A stretch of DNA of 64,000 nucleotides from Colwellia piezophila ATCC BAA-637 (GTDB lineage Bacteria; Pseudomonadota; Gammaproteobacteria; Enterobacterales; Alteromonadaceae), in NCBI RefSeq assembly GCF_000378625.1, contig NZ_KB905174.1, forward strand, positions 62,001 to 126,000, given 5' to 3'. The number at the start of each line of letters is the position of its first letter. Within the stretch, counting starts at the first letter, position 1. The notes beneath the pieces are model-generated. The model was not told where the DNA came from and ran no database searches. It saw only the letters and a list, made by a program, of their open reading frames with translations. Positions 46,012 to 55,872 of this stretch are shown piece by piece. The translations under genes were made by a program, and so were the position numbers.

Positions 46012-46875
46012 ATGCTGAAAAAAATTCAAAAAAAATGGTTAGCGATTAAATTAATTACCCGTATGGATAAGCCCATTGGTACTTATCTACTGTTGTGGCC
46101 AACGTATTGGGCGCTGTGGATTGCTAGCGATGGTTGGCCAAGCCTGCACATGCTGTTGGTGTTTAGTCTCGGGGTATTTATTATGCGTAGTGCGGGTTGT
46201 GTCATTAATGATTACGCCGACAGAAAAATAGATGGCCAGGTTGAGCGCACTAAAAATAGACCTTTGGTTAATGGCATGATGACCGCTACCGAGGCGATTA
46301 ATTTATTTGGTCTGTTAATTGGTATGGCGCTGGGTTTAGTGCTGACCCTGAGCTGGCCGACTATCTATTTATCTATTGTAGCGTTATTTTTAGCGGCGAT
46401 TTATCCGTTTATGAAACGTTATACCCAACTGCCACAAGTCGTTTTAGGGGCTGCCTTTAGTTGGGGCATGATCATGGCATTTTCAGAAGCACAAGGGCAG
46501 ATACCACTCGTTGCTTGGTTACTATTTTTTGCTAACCTATGTTGGACCGTTGCTTACGATACAATGTATGCCATGGTTGATAGAGAGGATGATCTAAAAA
46601 TAGGGGTGAAATCTACCGCGATTTTATTTGCTGAAAATGATAAGCGTATTGTTGGTTTTTTACAATTAATGACCCTCGCTTTATTATGGACGGTTGGCGA
46701 TATACTGGCCTTTGGTTGGCCCTATCAGCTCTCTCTTATTGTTGCGGCGGGCCTGTTTAGCTATCAACAGCTACTGATCGTGAATAGAGAGCCTAAAGCC
46801 TGTTTCCAAGCCTTCTTGCATAATCATTGGGTCGGGTTAGTTGTTTTTGTTGGTATAACGATTGAGTATTTATAA
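46012..46875 (+). CDS. ubiA: 4-hydroxybenzoate octaprenyltransferase
   Basis: A 287-residue membrane prenyltransferase adding a polyprenyl chain to 4-hydroxybenzoate. Both aspartate-rich motifs are present: NDYADRKIDGQVERTKNRPL near residue 66 and YDTMYAMVDREDDLKIGVKST near residue 182. Eight to nine TM helices are predicted by eye. It is the second gene of the ubiCA operon. Confidence 0.97.
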   Translation: MLKKIQKKWLAIKLITRMDKPIGTYLLLWPTYWALWIASDGWPSLHMLLVFSLGVFIMRSAGCVINDYADRKIDGQVERTKNRPLVNGMMTATEAINLFGLLIGMALGLVLTLSWPTIYLSIVALFLAAIYPFMKRYTQLPQVVLGAAFSWGMIMAFSEAQGQIPLVAWLLFFANLCWTVAYDTMYAMVDREDDLKIGVKSTAILFAENDKRIVGFLQLMTLALLWTVGDILAFGWPYQLSLIVAAGLFSYQQLLIVNREPKACFQAFLHNHWVGLVVFVGITIEYL

Positions 46876-47408
46876 TCATCAATACTTTGGTTTAAGCTCC
46901 TTAGTTTAAGCTCATTAGATAATCGTCAAAGGTTGCTGGGGCTCTCAACCCCTTAGTATCGATAATAACTAAGCTTGAAGTCGTTGTGCTTAACAACGGC
47001 TTCACTATGCCCCATTTCGACAAAAGCCCCTCGCGCCAAAAAAAGTAATTTTTTTAAGTTAGTGAACATACTCTCACCTTCCTTAGTTCCTGCCTACTCT
47101 AGCTAATAGTTAACCCGTAAGCTAATTCATTAATTTCCCAGTTTTGACCACTCATCTTACTGTATATCTTGGTTTTTTTAACGGTTAGTGTTAATTATAG
47201 TACTACCAATGGTGTGAATTTCAATCACTGAAAAGTTAGCAATATTAACTAAGAGAGTGACTAGCGAGTTAACGACTACTACTTATGTCTAGTTGCATTG
47301 TTTAATAAAAGCACAGTACAACTAGTTATACCTTTTGGTATTAGCTCCATGGAATCTGTACACCATTTATAAAAATAATTAATGACAATCAGTTAAGGGA
47401 AACAACAG
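46876..47408. other. Interval between ubiA and the TRAP operon
   Basis: About 530 bp with no gene. It contains a hairpin at 46977-47003 (GAAGTCGTTGT, 5-nt loop, ACAACGGCTTC, one G-U pair) that could end ubiCA transcription, though no T-run follows. The right half is A+T-rich and should hold the TRAP operon promoter. No operator was recognised. Confidence 0.5.
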
Positions 47409-48497
47409 ATGAACAAATCAATGTTTTTAAAGGCGGCTTTAGTCGTTTCGATTGGAATATCCTCGCTAGGGCTCTCTGCCCTAGCTCATGCAGATGATGA
47501 GAAAAAATATCGTTGGCGTTTAGCAGAAACCTGGGGGCCTAACTTTCCTATTTTTGGCGATACCACGAAAAATATGGCCAAAATGGTCAAAGAAATGTCC
47601 AATGGCCGATTAACCATTCGCATTGATTCATCTAATAAGCATAAGTCAGCTTTAGGTATTTTTGACTTTGTGAAGAGCGGCCAATATCAAATGGGTCATT
47701 CTGCCTCTTATTATTGGAAAGGAAAAAACTTTAATACCATGTTTTTTACTACCGTACCTTTTGGCATGATAGCGTCTGAGCAACATGCTTGGTTCTATTA
47801 CGGTGGCGGTATGGAGTTAATGAAAAAAGTTTACGATCAGTATGGCATTTTGTCATACCCTGGCGGTAATACCGGTAACCAAATGGGCGGTTGGTTTAAA
47901 AAAGAGATTAATAGCATTGAAGACTTGAAAGGGCTGAAAATGCGTATCCCTGGTTTTGCCGGTGAAGTATTAGCAAAATTAGGTGCTAAGCCAACCAATA
48001 TACCATCGGGTGAGTTATACACAGCACTAGAGCGCAATACCATTGATGCGTTAGAGTGGGTTGGACCCTCATTAGATTTACGTATGGGTTTTCATAAAAT
48101 CGCACCATACTACTATACTGGTTGGCATGAGCCAGGTACTGAGTTGCAATTTATGGTTAATGAAAAAGCTTATAATTCATTGCCTAAAGATTTACAAAAA
48201 ATCTTAACCGTGGCGATGAAAGCCGCAGCCTATGACATGTATGCACAATCTATGCATGCCAGTGGTGTAAATTTAGCGACCTTGAAAAAAGATTACCCTA
48301 ACGTAAAAATGCGTTCTTTTCCTAAAAGTGTGATGAATGCCATTAAGAAAACCAATGACGAGTTATTAACAGAGTTTGCGGCGAAAGATCCAATGACAGC
48401 AGAGATTTTAAAATCATTAAATGATTATAAACATCAGGTGCGTGCTTGGACTAATTTGTCTGATCGGGCTTATCTGGATAACTTTGATAGTAAGTAA
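47409..48497 (+). CDS. TRAP transporter substrate-binding protein (DctP family, TakP-like)
   Basis: A 362-residue periplasmic binding protein. A signal peptide (cleavage near ALAHA) is followed by the DctP fold. Motifs GNTGNQMGGWFKKEI, LKMRIPGFAGEVLAKLGA (with the carboxylate-binding Arg) and YYYTGWHEPG resemble the TakP group that binds 2-oxo acids such as pyruvate. AAGGGAAAC precedes the ATG. It is followed by an attenuator-like hairpin and the two membrane subunits. The ligand is inferred from pattern only. Confidence 0.9.
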   Translation: MNKSMFLKAALVVSIGISSLGLSALAHADDEKKYRWRLAETWGPNFPIFGDTTKNMAKMVKEMSNGRLTIRIDSSNKHKSALGIFDFVKSGQYQMGHSASYYWKGKNFNTMFFTTVPFGMIASEQHAWFYYGGGMELMKKVYDQYGILSYPGGNTGNQMGGWFKKEINSIEDLKGLKMRIPGFAGEVLAKLGAKPTNIPSGELYTALERNTIDALEWVGPSLDLRMGFHKIAPYYYTGWHEPGTELQFMVNEKAYNSLPKDLQKILTVAMKAAAYDMYAQSMHASGVNLATLKKDYPNVKMRSFPKSVMNAIKKTNDELLTEFAAKDPMTAEILKSLNDYKHQVRAWTNLSDRAYLDNFDSK

Positions 48498-48524
48498 GTT
48501 ATTACTTTATCCCTAGTGGTCACT

Positions 48525-48556
48525 AAAGCTGTTAGTTCTCGTGAGTTAGCAGCTTT
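48525..48556 (+). terminator. Attenuator-like hairpin between dctP and dctQ
   Basis: AAAGCTGTTA (48525-48534) and TAGCAGCTTT (48547-48556) form a 10-bp stem with one G-U pair and a 12-nt loop, followed by TCTTTTATTATTTT. It would let the binding protein be made in excess over the membrane subunits, as is common in binding-protein-dependent transporters. Confidence 0.65.
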
Positions 48557-48598
48557 TCTTTTATTATTTTGTTTTTGAATGAAAAATTGAGCCTTAAC

Positions 48599-49132
48599 AT
48601 GAATACTAGCTTGAAAATTATCGGTAAAATTATCGATGCTTTAGGTAATCTTTGCAGCCTATTGATGGTGCTGATGATTGCCAATGTGTTTTATGACGTC
48701 ATCATGCGTTATTTTTTTAATGACGTCAGTATCGGCATGCAAGAGTTAGAGTGGCATTTATTTGCTGCTATGTTTATGTTTGGTATCGCCTATACCTTAA
48801 AGGAAGATGCTCATGTACGTGTCGATATTTTTTACGATGCTATGTCAGCGAAAAAACAGGCCGTTATTAATATTTTTGGTTCACTATTTTTCGCTTTGCC
48901 GATCACTTTACTGATACTCTATTTTAGCTATGACTACACTTTTGAAGCCTATCAAATGGGCGAAGGCAGTGCCGATCCCGGTGGTTTACCGCACCGTTGG
49001 ATTGTCCGTAGTGTTATTCCTGTATCGTCAATTTTTCTGGTCTTAGCTATTATTCATGTGCTGCTCAGCAATATTCAAGTATTAACCAATGAAGATGTAA
49101 GCAATCCGCCTAGCGAAGAAGGAGCAGCATAA
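48599..49132 (+). CDS. TRAP transporter small permease (DctQ family)
   Basis: A 177-residue protein with four TM helices and the DctQ core (VFYDVIMRYFFNDVSIGMQELEWHLFAAMFMFG, then KEDAHVRVDIF). It forms the small membrane subunit of the transporter. The ATG at 48599 fits the family N-terminus better than an upstream in-frame codon at 48569; the ribosome-binding site is weak. Its stop overlaps the dctM start (TAATG). Confidence 0.9.
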   Translation: MNTSLKIIGKIIDALGNLCSLLMVLMIANVFYDVIMRYFFNDVSIGMQELEWHLFAAMFMFGIAYTLKEDAHVRVDIFYDAMSAKKQAVINIFGSLFFALPITLLILYFSYDYTFEAYQMGEGSADPGGLPHRWIVRSVIPVSSIFLVLAIIHVLLSNIQVLTNEDVSNPPSEEGAA

Positions 49133-50412
49133 TGACGGGTATCGTACTTTTTGCTATCGCTTTGATTTGTTTGTTTTTAGGCTATTCCGTTGCTTTTACC
49201 TTTGCTGGCGTATCATTGATTGTCGGTGTTGCCGTGCTTGGCGTAGATCTGTTTGCTTTTATGCCTTATCGCATTATGGCAATTATGGAAAACACCATTT
49301 TAATGGCTGTGCCTATGTTTATTTTTATGGGCATAGTTTTACAAAAAACCGGTTTGGCCGAACGCCTGTTAGAATCATCCGCTAAACTTTTTGGTGGTAT
49401 TGCCGGCGGTGTGGCGGTTTCAACGATTATTGTTGGTGCTTTATTGGCCGCATCAACCGGCGTAGTTGGCGCTAGTGTCGTTGCCATGGGCGTTATTTCA
49501 TTACCTGTTATGTTGAAAAATAATTACCATCAACCGACAGCGGCGGGTGTTATTTGTGCCTCGGGCACCTTAGGGCAAATTATTCCCCCTTCTATCATCT
49601 TAATTATTTTAGGAGATGTGATGGGTGTGCCTGTGGGGGACTTATTCCGTGCTGCGGTGATACCGGGTATGTTATTAGTGATTTTTTATACGGTTTATAT
49701 TTTAATTTTAGGTAAGATCAAACCCGAGTTAATGCCTCCTCTTGTGGTTACCGAGAGTAAACGTGAGTTACTAGTACAAGCGCTAAAAGATATAGTGCCA
49801 CCGTTAGTACTCATTCTGTCCGTACTTGGCTCTATATTTGCCGGTATTGCCACACCAACAGAATCATCGGCTATTGGCGCTGTCGGTGCGATAGTATTAT
49901 CACTTTTGTATGGCAGTTTTTCGTTTGCAAAAATGCATGAAGTGTCCAAAGAAACGGTGAAAGTCACCTCTATGGTATTTGCTGTACTTATCGGCGCGAC
50001 AGCATTTTCCATGGTATTTAGCTACTCAGGCAGTGAATATTTGATAGAAGACTTCTTTATGGAGCTATCGGGCGGTAAATGGACTTTCATTATTTTAGCC
50101 ATGTTGGCTATTCTTATTTTAGGTTTCTTTATCGATTTTATTGAAATTGCTTTTTTAGTGGTGCCTATTTTGTTACCGGTAGCCATTGCCTTAGATATTA
50201 ATTTAGTTTGGTTTGCCATTTTAATTTCAATGAACTTACAGACCTCATTTTTAACGCCTCCCTTTGGTTTTAGCTTGTTTTATTTAAAAGGCGTCGCGCC
50301 TAAGTGGATGAAAACTACTACCATTTATAAAGGTGTAATACCCTTTATTTTAATGCAAATAATGGTGTTGTTATTGGTGATACTATTTCCTGAGTATTTG
50401 ATTATTTCTTAA
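49132..50412 (+). CDS. TRAP transporter large permease (DctM family)
   Basis: A 426-residue permease with about 12 TM helices and DctM motifs: VPMFIFMGIVLQKTGLAERLL, GALLAASTGVVGASVVAMG, ASGTLGQIIPPSIILI and TPTESSAIGA. It uses sodium or proton gradients to import the ligand delivered by DctP. Its ATG overlaps the dctQ stop by one base. It completes a full dctPQM set. Confidence 0.95.
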   Translation: MTGIVLFAIALICLFLGYSVAFTFAGVSLIVGVAVLGVDLFAFMPYRIMAIMENTILMAVPMFIFMGIVLQKTGLAERLLESSAKLFGGIAGGVAVSTIIVGALLAASTGVVGASVVAMGVISLPVMLKNNYHQPTAAGVICASGTLGQIIPPSIILIILGDVMGVPVGDLFRAAVIPGMLLVIFYTVYILILGKIKPELMPPLVVTESKRELLVQALKDIVPPLVLILSVLGSIFAGIATPTESSAIGAVGAIVLSLLYGSFSFAKMHEVSKETVKVTSMVFAVLIGATAFSMVFSYSGSEYLIEDFFMELSGGKWTFIILAMLAILILGFFIDFIEIAFLVVPILLPVAIALDINLVWFAILISMNLQTSFLTPPFGFSLFYLKGVAPKWMKTTTIYKGVIPFILMQIMVLLLVILFPEYLIIS

Positions 50413-50675
50413 TGCTTTAAAGAGATAAATGAATTATGTCTTTGATAGTCCTTGATATTTTTTGAGGGCTTTATCTTTCGATGACAACCGGTTGGCACAG
50501 GTTTTGAATTTAATTTAATTACTCTGCTGCTGTAGCAAAGTCAGTAATATCTTAGTTGCTGTTTTTATTGATTTTTATTGGTTTTTCTTGCGTGGTCATT
50601 TTGTGCTCTATATTGAAAAATTGCTAATGTTGATATATATTTTATATATCCTTTATCATTTTGTGAGCAGCTTAT

Positions 50676-51923
50676 ATGTTCTTAGCGCTATGCAGAAATT
50701 GGCTAGGTTTTTCTCTGTTTGTCTTTGCTTCTTATGTTATGGCAAACGAGACTGGCAATGATAAATTGCAATTTAGTGGTTTTGCTACTTTAGGTGCAGT
50801 TATATCTGATTCTGATCATCATGGTTACCGAAAAAATGTTGGCTCGGACGATGCTGTGTATTCAGGCGAGGTTGATTTTAAGCAGCATTCCTTACTCGGT
50901 TTGCAAGCCAACTGGAATATTTCGCCAAGTTTTGATGCCGTATATCAAGGTGTGCTCAGAGATTTACCAGAGCCTTCATTTGATAGATATACAACGCTGG
51001 CTTTTTTACGTTATGAAGTGAATACCCATTGGAGTGTTCGACTTGGCCGAACAGCACCGGATCTTTTTTTACTGACCGAATACCGTGATGTTGATTTTTC
51101 TTATGTCTGGGCAACGGCACCCAATGAAGTTTACGGCATTATCCCTTATAGAAGTATTGATGGCCTTGATGTTACCTATCAACAAAGGGGTTTAGGCGGG
51201 GTTTTCAAAACCAAGGTCTTTACTGGTTTTAGTGAGGCAGAAATTTCTGCAAATTCAGTGATTGAAAAAATAAAGATTGACGATATTATTGGCATCTCGC
51301 TATCGTTTGATCATTTTAACTGGATAGTTCACGCCAAACATACCCAAGTTAATGTGGCTAATGAACCGAAAAACAACACTTTATTAGCCGCTACTATTAG
51401 TCAAATACCCGATTTTTTATGGCTAAACGCCGCTGATTTTTCTCAGTCAATACTAATGACAGGGCAAAAAGTAAACTATTCCTCAATCAGTGGTCAATAT
51501 CAGTGGCAACATTGGTTAGCCTCAGCAGAGTTATCACGTATAGCTTCAGACAGTGAGGTAATACCTCAAATCATCAGTGGTTATGCTGCTTTGTCTTACC
51601 AATTTAATGCCCATCAATTTTATGGTGTTTATGCTTTTACTGATTCCAATAATTATATTTTTGATGAACCCGGTGTTAATGAAGTCGCGTTAGAAGAACT
51701 TATTCATGGCACTACGACCCTGATGAATTTCTATGCAACAAACCAGCAAACAATATCGTTAGGTTGGCGTTGGGATATAGCGAGCTATATGGCCTCATCG
51801 TTACAATGGAACTATACCCGCATAGATGAGGGTGGTGGTACCTTGTGGCTTAATGAAGGCGCTCACCATAACGTAGCCGAAGACATTAATACCTTCTTAC
51901 TAACGCTGAGTATGGTTTTCTAA
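50676..51923 (+). CDS. Outer-membrane beta-barrel protein (porin-like)
   Basis: A 415-residue protein with a signal peptide (cleavage near YVMA-NET) followed by alternating aromatic/polar strands (LQFSGFATLGAVI, VRLGRTAPDLFLL, SLGWRWDIASYM). It ends in FLLTLSMVF, the terminal aromatic typical of outer-membrane barrels. No specific porin family is recognised. Its stop overlaps the start of the next gene (TAATG), tying it to a small binding protein and two c-di-GMP genes. It may admit or sense the same signal as those genes. Confidence 0.72.
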   Translation: MFLALCRNWLGFSLFVFASYVMANETGNDKLQFSGFATLGAVISDSDHHGYRKNVGSDDAVYSGEVDFKQHSLLGLQANWNISPSFDAVYQGVLRDLPEPSFDRYTTLAFLRYEVNTHWSVRLGRTAPDLFLLTEYRDVDFSYVWATAPNEVYGIIPYRSIDGLDVTYQQRGLGGVFKTKVFTGFSEAEISANSVIEKIKIDDIIGISLSFDHFNWIVHAKHTQVNVANEPKNNTLLAATISQIPDFLWLNAADFSQSILMTGQKVNYSSISGQYQWQHWLASAELSRIASDSEVIPQIISGYAALSYQFNAHQFYGVYAFTDSNNYIFDEPGVNEVALEELIHGTTTLMNFYATNQQTISLGWRWDIASYMASSLQWNYTRIDEGGGTLWLNEGAHHNVAEDINTFLLTLSMVF

Positions 51924-52357
51924 TGGCTAAATTTAATCAAACTATCGCTATACTAATACTGGTACTTGTTGGTGCTTCAGCTCAGGCACAAGAGCCTCTT
52001 GCTGTGGTGGTCAATAAGGCGAACCCTATTGATGAATTATCTCGCTCTGAACTTATCGACTTGTTTATGGGCAAATATGTAGCCTTTCCTAATGATGACA
52101 AAGCGATACCTGTTGAACTTAACGGTGAGCATGAAGTTAAAATTGAATTCTATCAAAACTTAGTTGGCATGCCTTTATCGCGTGTAAATGCTTATTGGTC
52201 AAGACTGCGCTTTACGGGTAGAAAACGTGCGGCGGTATTTAAGCCAAATGAAGAAGAGTTAATTGCTTTTATCATAGCGAATGAACAAGCGATTGGTTAT
52301 GTGCCTCAATCACTTATAACAGAAGATTTAAAGGTTGTTTATATATTAAATGAATAA
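51923..52357 (+). CDS. Small periplasmic binding protein-like (PstS-type domain)
   Basis: A 144-residue exported protein (signal peptide to about AQAQ). Residues 25-140 resemble a single lobe of a phosphate-binding-type protein: VVNKANPIDELSRSELIDLFMGK, RVNAYWSRLRFTGR and EQAIGYVP. It is too short for a two-lobed binding protein, but such short forms are often encoded next to GGDEF sensors. It overlaps the next gene by 8 bp, so it is probably the ligand-binding partner of that sensor; the ligand is unknown. Confidence 0.75.
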   Translation: MAKFNQTIAILILVLVGASAQAQEPLAVVVNKANPIDELSRSELIDLFMGKYVAFPNDDKAIPVELNGEHEVKIEFYQNLVGMPLSRVNAYWSRLRFTGRKRAAVFKPNEEELIAFIIANEQAIGYVPQSLITEDLKVVYILNE

Positions 52358-53945
52358 ATCGGGCTTAGTTATTAGATTAGCGGTAGTTATTATTTTTACA
52401 GCAGTTATTGTTGGGCTTATTACTACCCAGATTTTCTATCGTTTTACTTTTCTTAATGAGCAAGCTCTTGGCGAGCAAAGTATTAAGCAACTGTATAACA
52501 CTGTTTCCCCGACAGCCTCTATTGCCAGTTATTTGGGTGATGAAGAGCTTGCCAAAGAAGTCATTAATGGTCTGATTAGTAACGATCTTATCACCGCTGC
52601 CGCCATTAAAACTGATGTGCTTATGGTGAAAAGTGATAACTATCGACCATCGACAGCGACACTTGAGTTTACCTTGTTTTCTCCTTTTCAAAAAGAAAGG
52701 AGTGTCGGGGTACTTTTTGTCAAACCAAATGAAAAACACCTCGTAGACAGAGCCAATAAAATTAGTGCTACCAATGCTTTTGTGGTCGCCATTGAAGCAT
52801 TGATCATTACCCTCATTTCAATTTTAGTGACTTATTATGTTATTACTCGACCCATTTTGAATATTGGTAAAGCACTGCACACCATCAGTCCGGGCACTAA
52901 TGAGCGAATAAATAAACCTAGCTCTCACCAAAAAAGTGAGATAGGTCAGTTAGCTGATGATGTTAATGATTTATTAACTAAAGCTGAAGAGCAAATGCTT
53001 AGAGAAAAAAACCTTAGAAGTGAGGTAGAAGTTTTAGAATCAAGATTTAGAATGTTATTTGAAAATGCCACATCAGCGATAGTATTGGTTGAGCCGCAGG
53101 GCGATATCTTGCTTTATAACGAGACTTTTGAACAGCTGATTGAAAAACTTAACCTAACATTGAAAAAGAATTATGGTAATTATTTGCAAGACCTTTTTAT
53201 TATGAAAAAAGATTTGCATGAACATATCCGCATAGCGTTTTCGAATAATGAATCAGCAGCGATAGAATTAGAATTAATATCATATCAAGACGAAAAATTC
53301 TGGGTGCAAGTCGTGGTTACACAACTTATAACCGATGACTTTCAAGAGAATTATCAAATTACTTTACACGATATTTCAAAACGAAAAAAACAAATATCTT
53401 TACTCGATCAAAAAGCGAATTATGACGGGCTTACTAACTTATTGAATCGTCATGCGGCCGAGCATCATCTAAAACTGCTTGTCGCGACTAAGGTACCCTT
53501 TGCCTTGATCATGATGGACTTGAATGATTTTAAGCCGATAAATGATATTTTTGGCCATGATTCGGGTGATGAGTTATTGATTCATGTCGCCAGTCAGTTA
53601 ATGAAAAGTTTAAGAAAGGCCGACATTTTATCTCGTTGGGGCGGTGATGAATTTGTTATTGTTTTACCTAATGCCGACAAAGAAGAGGTCAGTAATGTTT
53701 GTGAAAAACTCGCTGCACAGTTGAGTAAGCCTCATCATTTATCTCAGCATAATAAGAGTGTTTTTGTCACCGCAAGTATGGGCGTTAGTTTTTATCCCGA
53801 CGATGAAGCTGAGTTATTAGAACTGATTAGATTGGCGGATAAAGCCATGTATCAGGTAAAAAGAGACAAATCGACGAATCAAGAACTTTATTTAGCCTTT
53901 AGTCGTGATATTTCCGACCTAGAAAATAAGAGTAAAAAACCATGA
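52350..53945 (+). CDS. Membrane diguanylate cyclase with periplasmic sensor, HAMP, PAS and GGDEF
   Basis: A 531-residue signalling enzyme that should make cyclic di-GMP. There is a TM helix at 7-28, a periplasmic sensor domain to about 145, a second TM near 147-167, HAMP (about 170-220), a short coiled coil, a PAS domain (about 230-345) and a C-terminal GGDEF domain with intact RWGGDEFVIVL and DLNDFKPINDIFGHDSGDELL. It is translationally coupled to the binding protein (8-bp overlap) and to the GGDEF-EAL gene (4-bp overlap). Confidence 0.9.
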   Translation: MNKSGLVIRLAVVIIFTAVIVGLITTQIFYRFTFLNEQALGEQSIKQLYNTVSPTASIASYLGDEELAKEVINGLISNDLITAAAIKTDVLMVKSDNYRPSTATLEFTLFSPFQKERSVGVLFVKPNEKHLVDRANKISATNAFVVAIEALIITLISILVTYYVITRPILNIGKALHTISPGTNERINKPSSHQKSEIGQLADDVNDLLTKAEEQMLREKNLRSEVEVLESRFRMLFENATSAIVLVEPQGDILLYNETFEQLIEKLNLTLKKNYGNYLQDLFIMKKDLHEHIRIAFSNNESAAIELELISYQDEKFWVQVVVTQLITDDFQENYQITLHDISKRKKQISLLDQKANYDGLTNLLNRHAAEHHLKLLVATKVPFALIMMDLNDFKPINDIFGHDSGDELLIHVASQLMKSLRKADILSRWGGDEFVIVLPNADKEEVSNVCEKLAAQLSKPHHLSQHNKSVFVTASMGVSFYPDDEAELLELIRLADKAMYQVKRDKSTNQELYLAFSRDISDLENKSKKP

Positions 53946-55867
53946 TGATTGAAACGGGTAACCAAAGGCGATCTTCAATCACGCTATTTTCAGAGCAAGC
54001 ACAAGTTCATCGACTTAGATTAACGCTGAAAATATTGCTTACTATTTTTACTCTGCTACTGGTTAGTGAACTGTTTTTTCGGGGCTTTTCATCTTTGGCT
54101 CTGGCCATGTCTGCATCGTTGGTCATTTTAGTACTCTTTTTCTTTTGGGTTTCTGCAGATACCAGCAGCGTTATTTCTGGCATGGTGTTATGGACGGTTG
54201 CGGTATTTATTACTTACGCGTGTTGGCTAGGCAATGGCATCTTTGATGCCATTGTATTAGCCTTTCCCTGCTTATTAATGCTCGCTATAGTCTTAGCAGG
54301 AAAACTGATTTTTATCTCCTTATATGCCTATCTTATATGTGCCTTGTGTTTCTTTGCCTTTGTACATAATCAAAGTTTATTAACGGGGGCCATACTCTTT
54401 GAAGGGCTACCTACGTGGGGACGAGTCTTTAGCTATATTATAATGCTGACTTTTTTTTCTGTGGGTGTATTTTTAATCTTTGCGGATATAAGAGCAAGAT
54501 TCAAAAATATCTTACAAAAAAATGCCTCACTTGAGCTAGCTCTTGAGCAATTAAGGCAGCGTAGCCGCTTTGATCAGTTAACTCAGTTGCCAAATGAAAA
54601 TGTTTGTAAAATTGATCTTTTACAAACACTGCAACAACAAAAGTCATCAGGTCATATATTGGCTTTCATCACCCTAAATATTGGTAATTTAAACGCAATC
54701 AAGATGAATTATAGCCATAGGATTTGTGATGCTGCACTCAAGCTATTAGCAAAAAGACTGGTGTCGTTTGCTAATGACAAAACGATTATTTATCGCTTTC
54801 AGCAAAATGAATTTGTGATCTTAAAGCATTCCGTTGATTATCGGGGTATTAGTAAGTTTGCTGAAAAAATGCAGCAAGTTTGCTCGCAAATTTATCATGT
54901 TACAGACTTTGATGTTTCACTGCAGCCTGATATTGGTATCGCTCTTGCTCCTTTTGATGGTAGTAGCATGGAAGAGTTACGGCATAACTCACACTTAGCT
55001 ATGCATGCAAAGGGTGAAGATGCCAAGGCTGACTTTTATTTCTTTGACCAAAAGATGGCTGTGCAAGAGCAAGAAAAACTCCAACTAACCAAAGCGTTAA
55101 AAAGTGCCATTGCCAATAATGAATTGATTTTACATTTCCAGCCTAAAGTTGACTTGGTGACCGAACAAATAATTGCTGCTGAGGCTTTAATTCGTTGGAT
55201 TAGCCCTGAACATGGTTTTGTGCCACCAACGGTATTTATTCCTTTAGCGGAGCAAGCAGGGGTGATAACTGATATTACTCACTGGGTTATTGAACAATCA
55301 GTTATCGCGTGTAAACAATGGCACGAACTAGGTTTCAATAAATTATGTATCGCAGTGAACTTATCCGCAGAAGATTTTAAACGCGGTAACCTATTAACAC
55401 ATACCATGAATGCGTTAAGTCACGCTGATTTACCAGCACACTTTTTAGAATTAGAGCTGACTGAGTCAATGTTGATGGATGATATTCATCATATTCAGAA
55501 ACAGATTAATGAATTACGTGCTTTTGGTATCTCATTTTCTATTGATGACTTTGGCACGGGTTATTCGAATTTAGGTTATTTGACCAAATTTAATGTTAGT
55601 ACCCTTAAACTTGATCGCTCATTTGTGATGAATATTTGTCACTCCGCTAATGAATTACAAATAGTTAAAGCGATAATTGAAATGAGCAAAAGTTTAGGTA
55701 TCACCAATGTTGCTGAAGGTGTTGAGGATAAAGAAACGGCAGCTATGCTTGTTAAATTAGGCTGTGAAATGGGGCAGGGTTACTTTTGGTCTAAGCCAAT
55801 AGCACAGCAAGATTTTATCGCTTTATTGACAGAAAAAAGCGAAGAATTATTAGGCATTACCGTTTAA
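53942..55867 (+). CDS. Membrane GGDEF-EAL protein, probable c-di-GMP phosphodiesterase
   Basis: A 641-residue protein. The N-terminal part has about six TM helices (residues 25-185), then a coiled-coil linker. The degenerate GGDEF domain reads RFQQNEFVIL where RxGGDEF is expected, so it should not make c-di-GMP. The EAL domain is intact: AEALIRW, NLSAEDF, ELTESMLMDD, SIDDFGTGYSNL and KLDRSFV, so hydrolysis of c-di-GMP is likely. It overlaps the upstream cyclase by 4 bp; the pair would set opposite outputs from one message. Confidence 0.9.
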   Translation: MMIETGNQRRSSITLFSEQAQVHRLRLTLKILLTIFTLLLVSELFFRGFSSLALAMSASLVILVLFFFWVSADTSSVISGMVLWTVAVFITYACWLGNGIFDAIVLAFPCLLMLAIVLAGKLIFISLYAYLICALCFFAFVHNQSLLTGAILFEGLPTWGRVFSYIIMLTFFSVGVFLIFADIRARFKNILQKNASLELALEQLRQRSRFDQLTQLPNENVCKIDLLQTLQQQKSSGHILAFITLNIGNLNAIKMNYSHRICDAALKLLAKRLVSFANDKTIIYRFQQNEFVILKHSVDYRGISKFAEKMQQVCSQIYHVTDFDVSLQPDIGIALAPFDGSSMEELRHNSHLAMHAKGEDAKADFYFFDQKMAVQEQEKLQLTKALKSAIANNELILHFQPKVDLVTEQIIAAEALIRWISPEHGFVPPTVFIPLAEQAGVITDITHWVIEQSVIACKQWHELGFNKLCIAVNLSAEDFKRGNLLTHTMNALSHADLPAHFLELELTESMLMDDIHHIQKQINELRAFGISFSIDDFGTGYSNLGYLTKFNVSTLKLDRSFVMNICHSANELQIVKAIIEMSKSLGITNVAEGVEDKETAAMLVKLGCEMGQGYFWSKPIAQQDFIALLTEKSEELLGITV

Positions 55868-55872
55868 TAGCG

